Assembly (NCBI GenBank): GCA_016793095.1
Contig: JAEUJQ010000009.1
Location: 43,173 to 107,172, forward strand
Direction of reading: 5' to 3'
Source of the DNA: Myxococcaceae bacterium
GTDB lineage: Bacteria; Myxococcota; Myxococcia; Myxococcales; Myxococcaceae
Length of the DNA stretch: 64,000 bases
Part shown: positions 51,401-59,279 of the stretch, in pieces
Layout of the letters: every line of letters starts with the position of its first letter
Position numbering within the stretch: position 1 is the first letter of the stretch
Made by a program: the position numbers and the translations under genes
Notes under the pieces: generated by a model
Database searches by the model: none
Seen by the model: only the letters and a program-made list of their open reading frames with translations
Told to the model about the DNA's origin: nothing

Positions 51401-54346
51401 CACGAAGTTCAGCGCGCCGAGCGCGCGCGGCGAGTACGAGAAGGTCCTCGAGCTGCCCGCGAACGTCAGCGTCACCATCGTCTGGGCGGTGGAGCCGCAG
51501 GTGGCTCCTTCGGCCATCAGCATGCCGCCCAGGCTGCCCGGTCCCGAGGCGGTGGCTGACACCATCTGGCCCGCCGGCGTCGTGGCGAGATTGCCCTCAC
51601 CATCGACGCGCTCGACGGTCACCGTCGTGCACGCCCCCACGGGTGAGCTGACGGGTGGGTTGTTCGTCGCGAACCGCAGCAGCTCGGCGGCGCCCGCGCT
51701 CACGGTGACGCCGCTCGTCGTCACTGGCGTGTGGCCCGTGGCCGTCGCGGTCAGGGTCGAGGTGCCGACCAGCCGGCCGCGAACGGAGAACGTCGCGCGC
51801 GTCTCGCCAGCCCCGAAGCTCAAGGCCGCTCCCGGCGTGCCGCTCATGCAGGACGCCGTGTCGCCGTGCACCGAGAGCACTCCGGTGGTGTTGACGGCGA
51901 CGGCAAAGGGGAGCGCTGCGCCCGGGCTCGGGTTCATGAACGCGTCCACCCGCTCGAGGGTGACCGTCGTGCAGGCTCCCGCGCCGAGGGCCGCCAGCGG
52001 CTGGGTGACGACGCGCAGCGCCGTGCCCGTTCCTGCATCGACGCCGAAGGTGATGGTGTTGGTGGACGACGTCGAGATGCCGGTCGCGGTGAGGGTGTAG
52101 GGCTGCGCGCGCTGGGCGGTGGCGAAGAAGGTGACGCCGCCGTCGCTCATCGCCACCGTCGGCGAGGCCGGAGTGCACGTGGCTGCTGCCGAGAACGCCA
52201 CGCCGGCCGGCAGCGCCACCACCGGGCTCGCCGCGGGCGTGATGGGGCCGCTCGCCGAGGTCGGGTTGTCGAAGGCGTCGAACGAGCGCAGCACCAGCGG
52301 AGGGCCACAGACGCCAGCCGTCGTCGAGACCGTGGTGGGTGGGTCGAAGACGAGCTTGCTCGTCGGGCCCGGGTTCACCCGCGCGGGCTGCGGCGGAGCC
52401 GTGGTGGTGAGGTTCGTCGCGCTCGCCGTGAGGGTGAACGACGCGGCGCGGGTGGAACGGAAGTGGAACGACACCTCGCTGAAGCCGGAGTTGATGGTGA
52501 GCTGGTTGGACGTCAGCGGGGTGGTGCAGCTCGAGTCGCTGAAGAGGGTGACGAACCCGGCGGCGCTGGGGCTCAGCGTCACGGTCGTCATCGCGGGCAC
52601 CGGCGAGACGGGCGACGTCAGGGAGTTCTGCTCGCGCGTCTGCAGACGGACTGGCGGGCTGCAGACGTTCGCGGTGGTGGTGATGGTGGTGGCGCTCGCA
52701 GGAAAGACGAGCGCGCTGGGCGGCATGGTCGCGACATCGACCTGCAGCGACCTCGCGGGGTCAGGCAGTGTGCTCGCCGTCGCCGTAACCCGGTACGTCC
52801 CCGGCCCCATCGCCCGCAGGTACACGCCGGCGCGAGCCTGGCCTGCCGGCACGGTGAGCGTCGTCAGGGGGTTCCCGCCGCAGCCGGTGCTCGCGAAGAA
52901 CTGCAGCGTGCCTCCGCCGCCGGGCGGCATCACGGCCAGGGAGACGTCGACACCGCCAGGCCCGGCGACCGTCAGGTTGTCGTTGGCGTCGAAGAGCTCG
53001 ACCTCGGCCGGCATCAGGCCGCAGTCGTTGTTGAGCAACCCCAGCACGGTAGTGACGAACTCGAGGTGGTCGGGCGCTCCAGCGGTGACGGTGAACGGCA
53101 GCGTCGCGGGCATGCCCATGTTGACGCCCGGCGAGCTCACCTCGACGGTGATGGGCATGCCGGTCGGCGTCGCCCGCGTGCCTCGCAGGTAGAGCCGGGC
53201 CGTCGAGGTGCCCGCCGCGATGGACGGCACGCCCTCGGTGGTGCACGTCGGGTCGGTGTACGTCCGCACCGTGTTCGTGCCGGGCGGTCGGTAGGTGACG
53301 GCGAGGGGCAGGCTGTTCGCTCCGACGTTGGTCGGCATCATGCGGTCGTCCTGCGCGATGACGTCGACGGCGGTCGAACACGCCCCCGCCTGCGCGGACA
53401 GCGACACCGGGTTCACCGCGAGGCGCGTGACGGGGCGGTCGGTGATGGTGGCGGTGAACGTGGTGGAGCCCAGCCCCGTCGCGCTGGCGGTGAGCGTGAG
53501 GGAGCCCGGGGCCGCCGCCCGGAACGAGAACGTGGCGCGGTTCACCCCGAAGCGCAGCAGAAGCGTCGAGGTGGTGAGCGGCGTCGTGCAGGCGACGTCA
53601 CTGAAGAGCTGGAGGCCCGTCGCCGACGTCCCTGTCGGAGCCAGAGTGACCATGGTGTCCACCGACACGGGCGCGGGCATGCCAGCGGCGATGCTCTGCA
53701 GGGCCACTTCCCCAGAGCAGTCGGCGGCGACGACGGAGGCTGGGGGCGTGTCGAAGACCAGGCCCATCGCAGGCCGGTTGCACGCCAGCTCGTTCGCGCA
53801 GGTCGGGTCGCTGCAGAAGAGCCGCCCGTCGCAGTTGGTGTCCGTGGTGGAGCCGCAGACCTGCGTGGCGCCAGGGTTCACCTGCGCGTTGGTGTCGTCG
53901 CAGTCGGCGCCGCCCTTCTGCCGGTCGACCCAGGTGTCGCGGTCGCCGTCGAGCGTCATGTCGGGCTGACCGACGACCAGCTCGAACTCGGTGACGCCGG
54001 TGGCGGGGAAGCTCTGGCTCTTCTCCTCCGAACGGGAGGACAGCTTCCAGGCCGTCTCGTCCGCGCAGCGACCCTGGTAGGCGGTCGCCTGCCACGACAA
54101 CGTCGCCGGAAAGTCGCCGCGCGCGATGCCGATGAAGTACTCGCTCTTTCCGCTCTGGCGGGGCACCACGGAACGCGAGACGCGCGATCCCCCGCTGGTC
54201 GCATCGACGACCAGGCACTCGGCGCGGACGGACGAGTCGATGGAGACCTTGAGCAGGAGCCCGCCCTCGGTCTTGCGAGGGCACCCGGTGAGCGTGAGCA
54301 CGAGTCCGGTCGCGAAGACCAGGCCGCGGAGCGGAGTTGGGATCAT
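48500..54346 (-). CDS. Giant lipoprotein with MopE-like motif and tandem Ig-like domains
   Basis: A 1948-residue surface lipoprotein. MIPTPLRGLVFATGLVLTLTGC gives a clean lipobox at C22. Residues about 130-174 (LDGDRDTWVDRQKGGADCDDTNAQV..., TNCDG) match the Asp-rich metal-binding motif of MopE-type proteins. About 190-1500 consist of tandem modules of roughly 100 residues, each with L(V/A)F.TPP...A..C...V.V...D..GNP and a FYLR- or FSFRA-like strand, typical of bacterial Ig-like adhesin repeats with a disulfide. The C-terminal 450 residues hold two beta-sandwich-like segments ending GGGNDSTFGLFVLTFAQ. It is probably a long adhesin or binding protein. The shared upstream motif at 54475-54512 may control it. 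Confidence 0.88.
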   Translation of the reverse strand: MIPTPLRGLVFATGLVLTLTGCPRKTEGGLLLKVSIDSSVRAECLVVDATSGGSRVSRSVVPRQSGKSEYFIGIARGDFPATLSWQATAYQGRCADETAWKLSSRSEEKSQSFPATGVTEFELVVGQPDMTLDGDRDTWVDRQKGGADCDDTNAQVNPGATQVCGSTTDTNCDGRLFCSDPTCANELACNRPAMGLVFDTPPASVVAADCSGEVALQSIAAGMPAPVSVDTMVTLAPTGTSATGLQLFSDVACTTPLTTSTLLLRFGVNRATFSFRAAAPGSLTLTASATGLGSTTFTATITDRPVTRLAVNPVSLSAQAGACSTAVDVIAQDDRMMPTNVGANSLPLAVTYRPPGTNTVRTYTDPTCTTEGVPSIAAGTSTARLYLRGTRATPTGMPITVEVSSPGVNMGMPATLPFTVTAGAPDHLEFVTTVLGLLNNDCGLMPAEVELFDANDNLTVAGPGGVDVSLAVMPPGGGGTLQFFASTGCGGNPLTTLTVPAGQARAGVYLRAMGPGTYRVTATASTLPDPARSLQVDVATMPPSALVFPASATTITTTANVCSPPVRLQTREQNSLTSPVSPVPAMTTVTLSPSAAGFVTLFSDSSCTTPLTSNQLTINSGFSEVSFHFRSTRAASFTLTASATNLTTTAPPQPARVNPGPTSKLVFDPPTTVSTTAGVCGPPLVLRSFDAFDNPTSASGPITPAASPVVALPAGVAFSAAATCTPASPTVAMSDGGVTFFATAQRAQPYTLTATGISTSSTNTITFGVDAGTGTALRVVTQPLAALGAGACTTVTLERVDAFMNPSPGAALPFAVAVNTTGVLSVHGDTASCMSGTPGAALSFGAGETRATFSVRGRLVGTSTLTATATGHTPVTTSGVTVSAGAAELLRFATNNPPVSSPVGACTTVTVERVDGEGNLATTPAGQMVSATASGPGSLGGMLMAEGATCGSTAQTMVTLTFAGSSRTFSYSPRALGALNFVVSGGPGVTSAMGSTTVGAGAVGRVNFVNPPTTDQPWGGCTALELEALDVGNNRVTTPTSVMLSSASGAFYTASDCSGGTTTSATIPASSTVIVGFRPQPAALGMVTVTATPPMPATAGSASFNVVAGTEVALQRTNFPSAMTSADGCVDFTVRRVDGGGNATGGALRIVTITLSGAASVAPNEAQLYVGTGCMGTELSNPGAVNLAAMASTATFSVKPRKVGALTVAVSSTPLVAPLDTSTTVVGGALTTLAFVTTPPASLAANLCSQAVTVSGADQYGNPTAIGTQALTMANGTFFAMPGCTGPITDLAAGTATSASFYLRNSTPDPMAGLRVGTPPLAATQNWNIIVSSATALRWKQGAAPPATLARFTCSSAFRVEVTDGVAPIQTPTARVLSFAPAATTGFRFFTDPTCTTEVTGAFQINAMQTESPDLYAYAVVNGTFNAVATDTSGSPLTPTPAASVVVSGGPAAALTVSPGTTDLLFKTCTPVTILRQVGGTDFTRYDTTVNVTVGGSPPAGSYTLHTTSNCSDSGAATLPGRTIAAGNATTLVYLKGLSADPASSTATDSAATARTMTITATDPSSVFSAGTSAAISIHPAVRRGTCTIENNETSSSTSANPCTIVPPLPASARSTSFYTFQAVAQNGPNTPDSASTVCTIDAMATALVCQRTGTSQEVRVTFQVVTMGAGLQVNHFSGNAGGSSGTVAVDISAAGLSSTTGAFLLFGYQNSGTTFSFDDGVTAELASATQVDLKAAPMAAWSTTVNYSLQVVQLAGVTVDRGVSTSLTPAVAAPPASTTSVLLHTQRVENPSTAPANETAICKYRLRGVLTSDTQLTFSRGVGTMGNCVNLAFDGISWERLAVPNTLAAVQEFAGVTINGNTTTSSTQDIGTQTHPLDRTWSFVGGQGPGGQAGGETNVSSDDVLGYTQARVVYSRTASNTRITLTRGAQGGGNDSTFGLFVLTFAQ

Positions 54347-54474
54347 GAGAGCGCCAGGGCGAGAGGGCCCCCGAGCGGGCCCTGAGAGAAGCCCAGCCTA
54401 GCATGTGCACCGGACGACGGAGGGGCCCGTGTGGTGGGCTTGCTCCCCACAAGCCCATCGCCCCCGCCCGCAAT

Positions 54475-54512
54475 GTTACCAGTGGTGACTCGTCATGTTT
54501 CCACTGGTGACA
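54475..54512. promoter_or_regulatory. Paired near-palindromic operator-like motif upstream of the giant lipoprotein
   Basis: GTTACCAGTGGTGACT (54475-54490) and GTTTCCACTGGTGACA (54497-54512) are two copies spaced 22 bases apart, close to two helical turns, and read GTCACCANTGG(T/A)AAC on the minus strand. They lie in the 173-base gap upstream of the lipoprotein gene, about 130-165 bases before its start. The same motif recurs at 57093-57141. Confidence 0.6.
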
Positions 54513-54519
54513 TGGGGCG

Positions 54520-56556
54520 TCAGGGCGTTGCGCCCACGGTCTGCGCCTTCGGGGTCGGCGCCTGAATCACCCAGGTGACGTCCAGCTCTTCGCCCGTCTC
54601 GTCGTGACCGGTGACGCCGTTCCCATTGGTCCGTCGCTCGAGGCCTTCGTTGGTGCACAGGCGCTGGAACGTGGTGCTCGTGGAGGCGGAGCCCGAGATG
54701 GGGCGCTGGAGGGCGATGGAGGTGTCTGGCACGTAGCCCGGCAGCCCTGCCTTGTCGGTGCGGTACGTCGTGCTGGTGCCCCAGAGCACGTAGTCCACGT
54801 CCTGGACCGTCGCCGAGGTGCCGTCCCACGAGTACAGCACCAGCTCCTCGCCAGCGTTGCTGAGCAGGCCCAGGCCGCTGCCGCCGTCCGACAGGCCGAA
54901 GACCACGTCGCGGTCGTCGAAGTCGCCGAGCATGTTCGCGACGAGGGGGTCATCGACCTGACCGGTCCCCGCGACCTCGTAGGTCGGTCTCGAGGCCGCG
55001 CAGGAGTAGACGCTGCAGAAGCGGGTCGCTCCGGTGAGCGCGATGGTCTGAAACTCGCCAGGCGCGATGGAGGCCCCTGCGGGAAAACGCAGGTTGAAGT
55101 CGTTGAACGTCGTGCCGCACGCGCCGCCGCTGACGACGAACGGGTAGAGACAGTTCGTCCCACCGTCCAACGAGAGGAACGTGGCGTTGTAGACGTAGAC
55201 GTTGGTGAGCGAGAGCGTCGCGGCGGTCGGGTTCCAGAGCTCGACGAACTCCCCCGCCGTCGGCGTGACGCCAAGCTCCGTGACGACGAGGTGGTTGGTC
55301 CGCGGAGCCGCTCCGCACGTCGAGCTGGCCGAGATGACGACCTCGGCGTCCGTGCGCGGTCGCAGCTTCCGACGGCAGAAGGAGAAGTGGCCGAAGCCCG
55401 TGATGGAGTTCACCACGCCTCCGACAGGGGGACTCTGGGTGAGGCCGAAGCTCGATGAGACCTGCAGCCGCTCGACGCCGTTGGAGATCTCGAAGAGGCC
55501 GAAGGTGTCACGGCCAGCCGACACCGTGCCGCTCTGGACGCGAACGAGCACGCCCTCGTAGTCCTCAGCGTTGGGCCCATCGACCCACGGCGCGCCGGTC
55601 GGAGGACACCCGGTCGAGCCGCCCGTCTGGCCGACCTGCGCAATCGTCACCACCGCAGGTTGAGGCACTGTGGCCGCACCGACGCGCGTCACGGAGCCGC
55701 AGCTCGCGGTCAGCCGCAACGTGGAGTTGTTGAAGTTCTCTGCGTACTCGCCCACGACGACGAGGTCATCGCCCGTCGCGGCCAGGAGTGAGGCTGGGAG
55801 CGTCGAGACGACCTGAATGCCGGACCAGGGCGCCGTGGTCGCGAGGTTCTTCTCGGACAGGTAGAACGCCTGCCGCGGAACGCGGGCGCCGGCATCGACG
55901 GGGAGGAAGGAGTCGTCGGGATCGGCGAAGACCGCTGACATCGCGACGCCCGCCACCCGTACGCAGGTCCCTGCGACGACGGCGCTCTGCTGCACCGCGG
56001 TGATGGTCGTCGGCATGGCCGTCGAGCCACCGCCCGCTGCACCACCGCCGGTTGAGCCACCGCCGGTTGAGCCGCCGCCCGTCGCACCGCCGCCTGTTGC
56101 ACCGCCGCCGGTTGAGCCACCGCCCGTCGCACCGCCGCCCGTCGAGCCGCCGCCCGTCGAGCCGCCGCCCGTCGAGCCGCCGCCGGTTGAGCCACCGCCC
56201 GTCGCACCGCCGCCGGTTGAGCCACCGCCCGTCGCACCGCCGCCCGTCGCACCGCCGCCTGTTGCACCGCCGCCCGTCGCACCGCCGCCCGTTGAGCCGC
56301 CGCCTGCCAGGCCACCTGCCGAGTTCGTGCTCTGGCACTGGCCGAACTGACACATGAGCCCCAGCTGGCAGACTGAGCAACTGTCCCCGTTCCTTCCACA
56401 CGCCGACAGGCTGCTCCCTGATTCGCACTGCCCGGTCGACGTCGAGCAGCAACCAGCACAGGTGCCAGGGCCACAGGCGGGCTTCGACGGGCCACAACTT
56501 CCGGCACCCACGGCTGAAGCGAGGCCGACGGCGAGAGCCAGGACGAGCGAGCGCAT
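54520..56556 (-). CDS. Lipoprotein with Gly-rich spacer and lamin-tail (LTD) domain
   Basis: A 678-residue exported protein, MRSLVLALAVGLASAVGAGSC, with a relaxed lipobox. A Cys-rich head (ACGPGTCAGCCSTSTGQC...) is followed by about 95 residues of GGGSTGGGATGG repeats, then an OB-like or Ig-like domain (about 190-400). A lamin-tail domain comes next (about 410-520: TNHLVVTELGVTPTAGEFVELWNPTAATLSLTNVYVYN...), then a C-terminal region with LGDFDDRDVVFGLSDGG and VLYSWDGTSATVQDVDYVLWG. LTDs in bacteria are found in secreted nucleases and adhesins, but no nuclease motif is visible here. Same plan as the lipoproteins at 12305 and 38803. Confidence 0.85.
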   Translation of the reverse strand: MRSLVLALAVGLASAVGAGSCGPSKPACGPGTCAGCCSTSTGQCESGSSLSACGRNGDSCSVCQLGLMCQFGQCQSTNSAGGLAGGGSTGGGATGGGATGGGATGGGATGGGSTGGGATGGGSTGGGSTGGGSTGGGSTGGGATGGGSTGGGATGGGATGGGSTGGGSTGGGAAGGGSTAMPTTITAVQQSAVVAGTCVRVAGVAMSAVFADPDDSFLPVDAGARVPRQAFYLSEKNLATTAPWSGIQVVSTLPASLLAATGDDLVVVGEYAENFNNSTLRLTASCGSVTRVGAATVPQPAVVTIAQVGQTGGSTGCPPTGAPWVDGPNAEDYEGVLVRVQSGTVSAGRDTFGLFEISNGVERLQVSSSFGLTQSPPVGGVVNSITGFGHFSFCRRKLRPRTDAEVVISASSTCGAAPRTNHLVVTELGVTPTAGEFVELWNPTAATLSLTNVYVYNATFLSLDGGTNCLYPFVVSGGACGTTFNDFNLRFPAGASIAPGEFQTIALTGATRFCSVYSCAASRPTYEVAGTGQVDDPLVANMLGDFDDRDVVFGLSDGGSGLGLLSNAGEELVLYSWDGTSATVQDVDYVLWGTSTTYRTDKAGLPGYVPDTSIALQRPISGSASTSTTFQRLCTNEGLERRTNGNGVTGHDETGEELDVTWVIQAPTPKAQTVGATP
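56022..56313 (-). repeat. Gly-rich coding microsatellite (GGGSTGGGATGG) of the LTD lipoprotein
   Basis: Tandem 15-base-like units of gagccgccgcccgtc/gcaccgccgcc(g/c)gtt, about 19 of them, encode the Gly/Thr/Ser/Ala spacer. Alternation of gagcc and gcacc units shows block duplication. Confidence 0.93.
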
Positions 56557-56705
56557 AGACCCGGAAGTCTTGGACAGGTGCTGCGACGTGTCACGTGCGA
56601 TGGACACGGAGCCAGGGGTGGAGGCGCTTGTCACCCGCCGCCGAGGAGGGCAGGCCGAATGAAGCTGGAGAACGCGAACCGAGCGGGCTGATCAGCCCCG
56701 TTCAC

Positions 56706-56993
56706 TCAGAGCGGGTGGATTGTTCCTGCGACATCCCACTGCCCACCCACCGGCGTCACCCGCACCACCTTGAAGCTCGCGCGAAGCGGCGCGAGACGTG
56801 CGTCCTTCCCCCGCAGGACGACCTGCATGTCCGCCCCGACGCAGGGCTCGAGTGGCGAGCGGAAAGCAAGGCCTTCACTCGAGAGGTTCCGCCCGTCACC
56901 GGCGAACTCCACGCCGCTCTCGATGTCCACCACTCCGACCGAGGTGTCCTCGAGGGTCAGGCGCGTGAAACGGCGATGGTTCTTCGAGGGCAT
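56706..56993 (-). CDS. PilZ-domain protein
   Basis: A 95-residue PilZ-type protein with RRFTR (7-11, RxxxR) and the NLSSEG motif (36-41, NxSxxG), both needed for c-di-GMP, so binding is likely. The start at 56993 is set by AGGAG five bases upstream. It is encoded between the LTD lipoprotein and the membrane-protein gene, all on the minus strand. The duplicated motif at 57093-57141 sits about 100-150 bases upstream of its start and may regulate it. Confidence 0.82.
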   Translation of the reverse strand: MPSKNHRRFTRLTLEDTSVGVVDIESGVEFAGDGRNLSSEGLAFRSPLEPCVGADMQVVLRGKDARLAPLRASFKVVRVTPVGGQWDVAGTIHPL

Positions 56994-57092
56994 GCGGACT
57001 CCTGGAGAGGTGCTGCAAGGGTGTGGCGCGATGTTACGGGCCCCGCGCTTCGCGTCAAAAAACCTCACGCTCGGCGCCGCGCCTCGGCTCAT

Positions 57093-57141
57093 GTGACCAA
57101 TGGCCACTTTGCGGGCCTCGAAGTGTGACCAATGGTCACTT
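57093..57141. promoter_or_regulatory. Paired palindromic operator-like motif upstream of PilZ gene
   Basis: GTGACCAATGGCCACTT (57093-57109) and GTGACCAATGGTCACTT (57125-57141) are two copies 32 bases apart, about three helical turns. The second is an almost perfect palindrome (GTGACC-AAT-GGTCAC) and overlaps the last codons of the membrane-protein gene. Core GT(G/C)ACCANTGG is shared with 54475-54512. Confidence 0.65.
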
Positions 57142-58404
57142 CTCGCTCGACGGCTCAGCGGTGCGGGTCGGCGACGTCCCGGACGTCTCGCCAGCGGGGG
57201 CGTTCAGCCGCAGCACGAGCAGCAGCGCGGCGGCGGGCCATGACTGCATCAACATGCGGTTCAGCAAGGTGCCGTTCTCGGCGAAGACCCGCACGCGCTC
57301 GGGACCCGTCACCAGCGCCGCCACCAGGAACACCAGCCCAGCGATGAAGGTCCACCGCAGCGCCTTCACCTGCGGCGTCATCGAGGCAGAGACGAGGGCG
57401 CCAACGGCGACCGCCCAGAACACTCCCCACGTCGGCAGGTCGGTGACGTGGTGGACGAGGAGGCGCCCCAGCGTCGGCAGCCACTCGACGACGGGCGCAT
57501 GAGCGGCGTGGTCGATGACCCCCACGCCATGGCGATGAAGGAGCCAGCGCCACGTCACCGCCGCCACGAGCGCCAGCAGCGCCGGCGTCAGCCACGGCAG
57601 GACAGGGCGCTTGACGGTCCTGCTGGCGAAGAGCCCCAGCGTCGCCGCCAGCACGTGCGCCACCCCTTCGTCCTTGAACCCCGTCAGCACCACGGCGAGC
57701 ACGCACGCGGGCGCGATGCGGTCTGTCAGCAGGAAGCCCAGCAGCGCGACGGTGAGCAGCCCGACAGGAAGGTCGACGTACACCGAGCGAACGTGCACCC
57801 AGACGAGGGGCGCCGCGGCGACGACGGTGAGCGCGAGGAGCCCTGCCTCCCTGCGCCTGAGCACCGGCCACCACGCCTCCGCCGCTGCTGCGGCGCACCA
57901 GCACACCAGCAGCGACGCCGCGGCGACGTGCGTCTCGAGTCCATCGCCGCCGAGCGACAACCACCCGACCGCGGCGGGCCACAGCGGTGGATAGCCCGCA
58001 GGGATGACGTGCTGGGCCGTGTCGAGCGACGCGCGAACCCCGGCGCCGAAGCCATGCGCCTCGAAGCGCGCCTTCGCGAGCCAGACGAACTCGTCCCAGT
58101 GTGTCGGCACCCACGGACGCATGAGGACCAGCGCCACGACGACGGCCAGCGCTCCCCAGGGCAGCAGGCTGCGCGCCGGCGCGTCGACCGGGCGTGGCAG
58201 CAGCCGCGCGCACACGAGCAGGGTCGAGCCGAGCACCACGCCTGCGAAGCCGAGCGCGCTCGCATAGAGCAGCGCCAACGCGAAGAACATCGATGACGGC
58301 GCCACCAGTGAATCTCGAACCCGCGCCCGCAGCACCAGCGCGCGCAGCACGGCGCCCATGAGCTGCAGGAACGCCGCTCCGGCGAAGGCGGCCGCGTTCG
58401 TCAC
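57136..58404 (-). CDS. Polytopic membrane protein, GT-C glycosyltransferase-like
   Basis: A 422-residue membrane protein with about ten hydrophobic helices. An early loop has PTHWDEFVWLAKARF, in which the acidic pair resembles the DxD/DE first-loop motif of GT-C glycosyltransferases (ArnT/PMT type), followed by IPAGYPPLWPAAVGWLS, also typical. It would use a polyprenyl-phosphate sugar; the acceptor is unknown. The start is GTG 58404, overlapping the stop of the 185-residue gene as GTGA, so the two are translationally coupled. Confidence 0.72.
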   Translation of the reverse strand: MTNAAAFAGAAFLQLMGAVLRALVLRARVRDSLVAPSSMFFALALLYASALGFAGVVLGSTLLVCARLLPRPVDAPARSLLPWGALAVVVALVLMRPWVPTHWDEFVWLAKARFEAHGFGAGVRASLDTAQHVIPAGYPPLWPAAVGWLSLGGDGLETHVAAASLLVCWCAAAAAEAWWPVLRRREAGLLALTVVAAAPLVWVHVRSVYVDLPVGLLTVALLGFLLTDRIAPACVLAVVLTGFKDEGVAHVLAATLGLFASRTVKRPVLPWLTPALLALVAAVTWRWLLHRHGVGVIDHAAHAPVVEWLPTLGRLLVHHVTDLPTWGVFWAVAVGALVSASMTPQVKALRWTFIAGLVFLVAALVTGPERVRVFAENGTLLNRMLMQSWPAAALLLVLRLNAPAGETSGTSPTRTAEPSSEK

Positions 58405-58958
58405 GGCCCGACTCCGCAGACGGTTCGCCCCGCCAGCGCGTCGCCGCGGCACGCGGTCGTGAGGACGTTGCCTCGAAGCTCGACCTCGACCCCGCCATCG
58501 ACGCCATCGGGCCGCGACGGCCACGCGTACCGCGCGAGCGGGAACAACACGTCATCATCGTCACGCACCACCTTCACCGGCGCGCTGGGCCAGCTCGCGA
58601 CCTGCTCGAGGTCGGACAGTCCCACCCGCACGAGCGTCGCGAGGGATGCCCGGCGACCTGGCGCGTCAGCCCGCCGGACCAGCACCTCGAACGCGCCCGG
58701 CACCGCCGCCAGGAGCAGGAGCGCGGGCAGCACCACCCTGGCGCGGCGTGTCCGGAGCAACGCCACCGTCACGACCAGCGCGACGAGGCTCAGCCCCGGT
58801 CCCGCTCCCGCCTCGGGGAACTGCTTCCGCGGCGCTCCGGTGACGCTGTTCGCGCCGTCGAGCACGATGGCCTCTGGCGTGGTGAGCCGGGGCTGGAGCT
58901 CGGGGGCGGGCACGACGGAGCGATTAGTCCCCGCCTGCCGCCGAGTCGATCCCCTCAA
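58401..58958 (-). CDS. Small membrane protein coupled to the glycosyltransferase-like gene
   Basis: A 185-residue protein with two transmembrane helices (LSLVALVVTVALL and VVLPALLLLAAVPGAFEVL, about 57-70 and 75-94) and a C-terminal domain containing RDDDDVLFPLARYAWPSRPDGVDGG and CRGDALAGRTVC. No family is recognised. TTG 58958 is used as start; GTG 58913 is an alternative, with poor ribosome sites for both. Its stop overlaps the next gene as GTGA. Confidence 0.6.
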   Translation of the reverse strand: MRGSTRRQAGTNRSVVPAPELQPRLTTPEAIVLDGANSVTGAPRKQFPEAGAGPGLSLVALVVTVALLRTRRARVVLPALLLLAAVPGAFEVLVRRADAPGRRASLATLVRVGLSDLEQVASWPSAPVKVVRDDDDVLFPLARYAWPSRPDGVDGGVEVELRGNVLTTACRGDALAGRTVCGVGP

Positions 58959-58967
58959 GCCCCTTCA

Positions 58968-59279
58968 GCCTCGACCGCCGACTCCGCGTGCCGAACCACC
59001 TCTGGTACGAGGACGGGCGCGGTGGTCTCTGTTGCTCACGGTCCCGAGCGCGTGTGCCTGTTCGCCGGTTCGCCGTGAAGACCCAGATGACGCGGCGAGG
59101 CAGCGTCGAGGCCTGCGCGCGCGGCCCGGGGCAGCAGCGACTCGAGGAAAGGCAGGGCGAACGTCCGGCCCGTGGCCCCCGGCGCCTCCGGCCTCGACCG
59201 CTGACTCCGCGTGGCGAACCATCTCTGGTACGAGGACGGGGTGCGCTGGTCTCTGCTCCTCACGGTCCTGAGCGCGTGT
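58968..59279. repeat. Duplicated 5' end of the PIG-L gene
   Basis: An 88-base segment at 58968-59055 is repeated at 59191-59279, offset 223 bases, at about 88% identity. The second copy is the start of the PIG-L gene including its GTG and the coding sequence ANHLWYEDG; the first has the same start (GTG 58988, PNHLWYEDG) but an indel shifts its frame before the lipobox. Confidence 0.85.
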
